This document shows, one piece after another, positions 60,021 through 64,000 of a stretch of 64,000 nucleotides of DNA. The stretch is from Streptomyces sp. CB02261. GTDB taxonomy: Bacteria > Actinomycetota > Actinomycetes > Streptomycetales > Streptomycetaceae. The stretch spans positions 248,001-312,000 of the forward strand of contig NZ_LIVX01000007.1 of the NCBI RefSeq assembly GCF_001905665.1. Reading direction: 5' to 3'. Below the pieces are notes generated by a model. The model worked only from the letters and a program-made list of their open reading frames with translations. It had not been told where the DNA came from and ran no database searches. The position numbers and the translations under genes were made by a program. Numbering within the stretch: the stretch's first letter is position 1; each line of letters begins with the position of its first letter.

Positions 60021-61274
60021 TCAGCTGCCCGCGGGCTCGGGCGCCGCCCCCGGTGCCGCCTCGGGGTCCGTCCGGGCCCGGTTGCGGGCCATCGCGCGCT
60101 CGACCAGGACGACCGGGATGGTGATGACGGCCAGGCCCGCTCCCAGCCACGGGATCGACGTGAGACCGGCACCGGCGCCGAGCGCCACGCCCGCGAGGAC
60201 CGGGACCACGCTGATGCCGAGCTGGAACATGGAGACGGCGGTGGCACCGGCGAGCGTGGGCGCGCCGGCCGCCACGGTGAACACCCGCCCGTAGATGGCC
60301 GGGTTGAGGACGAAGCCGGCGACACCCAGGAGCAGCACCAGGGGCACGACGGCCACGGCGTGGTCGGCCAGGAGCGCCATCAGCACGGAGCAGACGAGGA
60401 TGCCGCCGGCCCCGATGAGCAGGGCGTGGTGGGGTCGCCCGTCGGCGATCCGGCCGCCGATGGAGAGGCCGATGAAGGCCCCGATGCCGAAGAGGACGAG
60501 GATGGCGGGCACCCACACGGAGTCGACCCCGGTGATGTCCGTGAGGAAGGCCGCGAGGTAGTTGTACGAGATCATGTACGCGGCGGTGCTGAGCAGCGTC
60601 GCGGCGTACACCACCCACAGCTGCGGCTGCCGCATGGTCTGCAACTCCCGCCGCACGCTCGGCTCCTGGGCCGCCTTGGTGGCGGGCACGGCGACGATGG
60701 TGGCGATCGCGCTGAGCACGGTGAGCGCGACCACCGCCCAGAACCCGCCCCGCCAGCCGGTGAAGTGGCTGAGGAAGGCGCCCGCCGGACCGCCGGCGAC
60801 CATCGCGATGCTGAGGCCGCTGACCACCACGCCGGAGGCCCGGGCGGTGCGGTCGGGGGTGACGAGGGAGATCGCGGTGACCGCGGCGACGGCCCAGAAA
60901 CCGGCGTACGCGAGGCCGATCAGGAAGCGGGTGACGAGCAGCACCGTGAAGTCGTCGGTGATCAGACCGACGGCCACCCCGGCGGCGAACACGGCCTGCG
61001 AGATCACCAGGGTCGTACGGCGCGGCCAGCGCAGGGTCATCACCGCGAGCGGCGGCCCGCCGATCACCACGCCGATGGCGAAGGCCGAGATGAGGGCGCC
61101 CGCGGAGGACAGCGAGATGTCGAGGTCGTCGGCGATGTCCGGGAGGACACCGGCGAGCAGGAACTCGGCGCTTCCCATGGCGAACAGGCTGAACGCGAGC
61201 AGGTAGACGGCGAGCGGCAGCCTGCCGTTGGCCTTGGGGGCGGTGGCTTCCTGGGGTTCGGTCTGCACGCTCAT
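60021..61274 (-). CDS. MFS efflux transporter, DHA1 family (HlmH-like)
   Basis: A 417-residue 12-helix drug:proton antiporter of the chloramphenicol-resistance-like group: LAFSLFAMGSAEFLLAGVLP at TM1 and SGLSIAMVAGGPAGAFLSHF-like motif-C segment at TM5. The holomycin cluster also has an MFS exporter (HlmH). ATG 61274 overlaps the stop of a 48-codon upstream ORF in ATGA (61271-61274) and has GGGAGG upstream. It probably exports the cluster product. Confidence 0.88.
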   Translation of the reverse strand: MSVQTEPQEATAPKANGRLPLAVYLLAFSLFAMGSAEFLLAGVLPDIADDLDISLSSAGALISAFAIGVVIGGPPLAVMTLRWPRRTTLVISQAVFAAGVAVGLITDDFTVLLVTRFLIGLAYAGFWAVAAVTAISLVTPDRTARASGVVVSGLSIAMVAGGPAGAFLSHFTGWRGGFWAVVALTVLSAIATIVAVPATKAAQEPSVRRELQTMRQPQLWVVYAATLLSTAAYMISYNYLAAFLTDITGVDSVWVPAILVLFGIGAFIGLSIGGRIADGRPHHALLIGAGGILVCSVLMALLADHAVAVVPLVLLLGVAGFVLNPAIYGRVFTVAAGAPTLAGATAVSMFQLGISVVPVLAGVALGAGAGLTSIPWLGAGLAVITIPVVLVERAMARNRARTDPEAAPGAAPEPAGS

Positions 61275-61417
61275 CGGTGGCCGCCTCCCGCCTGCCGTGC
61301 GGAACGCCCGGTGACGGGGTGCGCGGGTGCGGAACGGGTGACGGCCTGCTGGATGACGGCCTGCGTGACGGGGTGCGGGGGGACGCGTCGCACTGCCCCG
61401 GGGGTGCTCAAACGCAT
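61271..61417 (-). CDS. 48-codon ORF translationally coupled to the exporter
   Basis: ATG 61417, preceded by GAGGAG at 8 bp, encodes MRLSTPGAVRRVPPHPVTQA and then repeated QAV/RSA/HPVT words, ending at TGA 61271-61273. The stop overlaps the exporter start (ATGA), so ribosomes may re-initiate. The peptide is basic, proline-rich, without a hydrophobic segment, and has no known family. It could be a regulatory leader peptide for the exporter, or a small protein. Alternatively chance, although a good ribosome site and a 4-bp overlap argue against this. Confidence 0.6.
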   Translation of the reverse strand: MRLSTPGAVRRVPPHPVTQAVIQQAVTRSAPAHPVTGRSARQAGGGHR

Positions 61418-61504
61418 GAGCGGGCTCCTCGTTTCTGACGGTTCGGGCATACGGATCAGGGCGGGTGCGCGCCGGTGCGCCGGCCTCGGCGGTCCGCCGG
61501 ATCG

Positions 61505-61565
61505 TGGTGATCACCAGTGACCCCCATGCTGGAACCGGGCGTCGCGGACGGACAACATTTGTTGC
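61505..61565. promoter_or_regulatory. Two palindromes upstream of the exporter operon
   Basis: TGGTGATCACCA (61505-61516) and CAACATTTGTTG (61554-61565) are perfect 12-bp palindromes, 88 and 137 bp upstream of the small ORF. The second is AT-rich for this genome. Both look like operators of one-component regulators; none is adjacent. Confidence 0.55.
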
Positions 61566-61651
61566 CGATACCGGGACGCGGCGGGGCGGGCGCGGCCTCG
61601 CCGGCGCGCCGGTTCCGCGAGTCGGGCCGGTTCCGCGGGCCGGCCGGTGGA

Positions 61652-62116
61652 TCACTCCTCACCGGGTACGCCCTCGCCCCAGCCCCACTTCTTGATGGTG
61701 GTGCGACGGGTGGGGCCGACGTCCGGCTGGGAGTTGGCCATGGCGCGACGCGAGCCGAACTCGATATAGCCGACGAAGGCCGAGCGGAACTCGGCGTCCT
61801 CGGGCAGCCCGACCTCGTCCATCGCCGCCAGCATCAGCTCCACCCAACGGGCCCGCTGCTCGGGCTTGATGGCCCGGTTGCGGTGGCGGGAGACCATGTG
61901 GGGGTAGCCGCCGTGCTCCTCGGTGTACCGCGTCGGCCCGCCGAGCACCTCGCCGATGAAGGTCGCGACGTGCTGGGGGTGGTCGTCGTCCATGTGCGCG
62001 AAGAGCGGGGCGAGGAGTTCGTCCTTGCGGACGCGGGCGTAGAAGGCCTCGGTGAGCCGCTCCAGCGCCTCGGCGCCGCCGGCCCACTCGTAGAGGGTGG
62101 GGACCTGATCCGTCAC
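61652..62116 (-). CDS. Truncated haemoglobin, group II (HlmG-like)
   Basis: A 154-residue globin: LYEWAGGAEALERLTEAFYA at the N terminus, the proximal-histidine region YPHMVSRHRN, and WVELMLAAMDEVGLPEDAEF, typical of group II truncated haemoglobins. The holomycin cluster encodes a globin as HlmG. It may provide O2 or detoxify reactive oxygen/NO in an oxidase-rich pathway. GTG 62116 has AAAGG at 9 bp. It is downstream of the SARP gene on the same strand. Confidence 0.9.
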   Translation of the reverse strand: MTDQVPTLYEWAGGAEALERLTEAFYARVRKDELLAPLFAHMDDDHPQHVATFIGEVLGGPTRYTEEHGGYPHMVSRHRNRAIKPEQRARWVELMLAAMDEVGLPEDAEFRSAFVGYIEFGSRRAMANSQPDVGPTRRTTIKKWGWGEGVPGEE

Positions 62117-62217
62117 TGTGTCGCCTTTCTCGTGCTGCTCGGGCTTCTGGTGTTGGTGGTCGGGCTGGTGCTGCTCGGGCTTTGCGGGGGAGAGGGAGCG
62201 AGGCGGGGGGGCGGTCG

Positions 62218-63063
62218 TCAGGCCGCGTAGAGGTCGAAGGTCGGTGTGGGCCGGCCGCCGTGGGCGGGGGCGTCCAGGCGGGGATCGACCGAGAGCACCG
62301 CCTGGTGCAGCCGCTGGAGCTGCGGTGCGGGCTCAAGGCCCAGTTCCGCGACGAGCCGGTGCCGCAGGCCGCGGTAGAGCCCCAGCGCCTCGGACTGCCG
62401 GCCCGCACGGTAGAACGCCACCATCGCCTGGGCGTGGAACCGCTCGTCGGTGGGATGGAGCCGGGTCAGCTCGACGAGTTCGGCGAGGAGTTCGCCGTGC
62501 AGGCCGAGCCGCAGTTCGGCGTCGACACGGCGCTCGGTGGCGAGCAGACGGCTCTCCTCCAGCCGCGCCGCGTGGATCCGCAGCGCCGCCCCGGCCCGTA
62601 CGTCCACCAGGGCGGGTCCCCGCCACAGCGCGAGCGCCTCGCTGAGGAGCCGGGCCGCCCGGGCGCTGTCGCCCTCGGTGAAGGCGGTGTGCCCGGCCTG
62701 CGCGGCACGCCGGAAGGCGAAGGCGTCGACGTCCTCCTCGGCGATCCGCAGCAGATAGCCGTCGTGTCCGGTGGCGAGCAGTTCCCGGGCGCGGGCCGGG
62801 CCGGCGGCGTCGCCCGTCCCGTACGGTCCACCGAGTGCGCCGGCCAGCGCCCGGCGCAGCCGCAGGATGTAGGTCTGGAGGGTGCTGTGCGCGCTGTACG
62901 GCGGCAGCGGTCCCCACAGCTCCTCCTTGAGGGCCGCCACCGGGACGGGCCGGCCGGGGTGGAGCGCGAGGAGCGCCAGGATCTGGCGCGTCTTCGCCGC
63001 GCTCGGGACGACCGGAGCGCCGTCCGCCTCGGCGTGCAGCGGGCCCAGAATCCGTATCTTCAC
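62218..63063 (-). CDS. SARP-family pathway activator
   Basis: A 281-residue Streptomyces antibiotic regulatory protein: an OmpR-type winged helix at 1-95 (KIRILGPLHAEADG, TLQTYILRLRRAL) and a BTAD domain (LVDVRAGAALRIHAARLEES, AMVAFYRAGRQSEALGLYRG). Small SARPs of this size activate clusters. The start GTG 63063 directly follows AAGGAGG; ATG 63078 is 5 codons longer with a weak site. Its own promoter carries the palindrome shared with the NRPS operon. Likely target: the 11-bp-spaced CTGGAC repeats at 56094-56133. Confidence 0.9.
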   Translation of the reverse strand: MKIRILGPLHAEADGAPVVPSAAKTRQILALLALHPGRPVPVAALKEELWGPLPPYSAHSTLQTYILRLRRALAGALGGPYGTGDAAGPARARELLATGHDGYLLRIAEEDVDAFAFRRAAQAGHTAFTEGDSARAARLLSEALALWRGPALVDVRAGAALRIHAARLEESRLLATERRVDAELRLGLHGELLAELVELTRLHPTDERFHAQAMVAFYRAGRQSEALGLYRGLRHRLVAELGLEPAPQLQRLHQAVLSVDPRLDAPAHGGRPTPTFDLYAA

Positions 63064-63131
63064 GCGTCCTCCTTCCATCGGCCGGGAGTCGACCGGATCG
63101 GTGCATTCCCGAACCGGCTGTCCTGGGGAGG

Positions 63132-63176
63132 AACGTAGGAGCCGGGGGGTGAGGGCCTCAATACGGTGGGACCGTA
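63132..63176 (-). promoter_or_regulatory. SARP promoter with the same TACGGT-GGG-ACCGTA palindrome
   Basis: Minus-strand -35 TTGAGG (63156-63161) and -10 TACGTT (63132-63137) are spaced 18 bp, with the palindrome at 63162-63176 abutting the -35. The palindrome and 8 further bases match the NRPS promoter exactly, with TTCGGTC 12 bp further upstream in both. Confidence 0.75.
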
Positions 63177-63261
63177 GGGCTGACCGAAGAATCTGCGATG
63201 CGGGCCTCCTACGGCTGCGGCTGCGGGAATGGCCGGATAACCGTTTCCGGGCATGCCGAAG

Positions 63262-63288
63262 GCCCCCGAGGTGACAAACTTCGGGGGC
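63262..63288. terminator. Hairpin terminator after the minus-strand methyltransferase
   Basis: GCCCCCGA (63262-63269) pairs perfectly with TCGGGGGC (63281-63288) around an 11-base loop, 98 bp after the stop of the methyltransferase. The AT-rich stretch 63310-63333 (CTAATCTCCTTAG) lies between. Confidence 0.65.
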
Positions 63289-63386
63289 GTGACGGAAACC
63301 GCGTACTGCTAATCTCCTTAGTTAATTCGTTTGTTCCGTACCTCTGTCTCCGGTGATTTCACACGGCTGATTCCACGCGGCGTGTT

Positions 63387-64000
63387 TCAGTCGGCCGCTC
63401 GGGGCCGGCACAGCCGGGCCGTATGCACGGTGACGGCGGTCAGATAGAAGGCGTCGGGGCGCCAGAGGACACCGGTGCACGCGTCCCCGTCGAGGAGTTG
63501 CTCCACGGTGAGCCGGTCGACGAGGTCGAGGCGGTCACCGAGGTCGGCGAGCAGCCGGTGCAGCCGGGTGTGCAGATGTCGGCGTACGGGCAGGTCGAGC
63601 GGGGCCGGGAACTCGATGAGGAAGGTACGGGTGCCCGCCGGCACGAGACCGGCCGAGGCCAGCAGACACGGCCAGTCCTCGATGACGGAGGTGGCGCCGG
63701 GAAGCCGGGACCGGCGGGCGGTGACCTGTTCCTCGACGGCCGCGTCCAGGCGCGCCTGGAGTCCTGGCCGGCCGATGCCGATGTCCCGGGGCAGGAAGCG
63801 CGGGGGCAGGCCCCGTTCGGCGACGGCGAGCAGGCCGCCGGGCCGCAGCGCGGAGGCCAGGCTCCGCAGGGCAGCCTGCTGGTCGCCGAGATGGCGGCAG
63901 ACGTTTCCGGTCCAGATCAGGTCGACGGGCCCCGACCGGGCGAACTCCTCGGGCCGGTCGGCGCGCCGCGTGCTGATCCGTCCGGCGAGCCCGTGCTCGG
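63387..64000 (-). CDS. SAM-dependent methyltransferase, C-terminal part (gene runs off the window)
   Basis: About 203 residues are visible to the stop at 63387; the start lies beyond 64000. DLIWTGNVCRHLGDQQAALR and ALRPGGLLAVAERGL match class I methyltransferases after motif I, which would be just outside the window. The rest (SVIEDWPCLLASAGLVPAG, LDLVDRLTVEQLLDG) is typical of a small-molecule enzyme. It is upstream of the SARP promoter and separated by a terminator, so cluster membership is uncertain. Confidence 0.75.
   Translation of the reverse strand, partial: EHGLAGRISTRRADRPEEFARSGPVDLIWTGNVCRHLGDQQAALRSLASALRPGGLLAVAERGLPPRFLPRDIGIGRPGLQARLDAAVEEQVTARRSRLPGATSVIEDWPCLLASAGLVPAGTRTFLIEFPAPLDLPVRRHLHTRLHRLLADLGDRLDLVDRLTVEQLLDGDACTGVLWRPDAFYLTAVTVHTARLCRPRAAD

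Noticed and set aside
63310..63333. Riboswitch or tRNA in the AT-rich stretch
   Set aside because: Too short and without cloverleaf or aptamer pairing.

Overview
The window reads as Streptomyces chromosome. GC is very high with a strong third-position bias, GTG starts are common, convergent gene ends overlap, TTA codons are almost absent (one clear in-frame case, 21336-21338), and many genes belong to actinobacterial families (mycothiol-dependent enzyme, deazaflavin-type reductase, Rv1733c-like protein, RsbW-like ATP-binding protein, GAF/PucR regulator, SARP). I saw no rRNA, tRNA, CRISPR array, insertion sequence or prophage.

Bases 1-38200 are mostly ordinary core/auxiliary chromosome: the end of etfA; an aldolase-like enzyme; a divergent LacI regulator/ROK sugar kinase pair around a perfect palindrome; a P-loop/Nudix fusion; metallo-hydrolase, M20 peptidase and geranylgeranyl-reductase-like genes; a TetR regulator facing a deazaflavin-type reductase across repeated GAGCA/TGCTC sites; MFS transporters; three SRPBCC genes; a cysteine-synthase-fold (Cds1-like) enzyme; a DeoR regulator; an 818-residue membrane protein with a hydrolase-like serine motif; a beta-helix/AAA ATPase fusion; MOSC, HpnB-like glycosyltransferase and glutamate-racemase-like genes; apolipoprotein N-acyltransferase; and a 3-hydroxybutyrate-dehydrogenase-like / GAF-PucR / MHS-transporter locus. 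Short tandem repeats sit exactly at many gene 3' ends.

Bases 38400-46100 are a patch of decay and small accessory genes: two halves of what looks like one HEAT-like protein lying head to head on opposite strands, orphan coding fragments, a frameshifted ArsR-type regulator and a broken Ig-like repeat protein. Between them are intact genes for PpnP, a DUF393 thiol-disulfide protein, a small secreted protein, a beta-lactamase-fold secreted protein and a lipoprotein.

Bases 46900-64000 hold the main discovery: a biosynthetic gene cluster whose core matches the holomycin-type dithiolopyrrolone set. On the minus strand lie a Cy-A-PCP NRPS whose pocket residues read as the cysteine code, a GMC oxidoreductase, a type II thioesterase and an acyl-CoA dehydrogenase, with 4-bp overlaps or gaps. 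Divergent from the NRPS is a phosphopantothenoylcysteine-decarboxylase-like flavoprotein, and an MFS exporter and a globin lie beyond. This corresponds to HlmE, D, C, B, F, H and G. Extra genes are a D-amino-acid-oxidase-family flavoenzyme, a RidA-family protein, an N-methyltransferase-like enzyme, a SARP activator and a second methyltransferase cut by the window edge. No acyltransferase is seen. A CxxC thioredoxin-reductase-like flavoprotein 1 kb away is a candidate HlmI-type dithiol oxidase.

Regulation is partly readable. The NRPS operon and the SARP gene carry the same promoter: a -35/-10 pair with an 18-bp spacer, abutted by an identical TACGGT-GGG-ACCGTA palindrome. The NRPS/flavoprotein gap also has four CTGGAC-type direct repeats at exact 11-bp spacing, as expected for a SARP. 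A 48-codon ORF absent from obvious gene calls is translationally coupled to the exporter by an ATGA overlap. The inferred circuit is an unknown regulator acting on the palindrome to control SARP and NRPS, with SARP then driving the biosynthetic genes.
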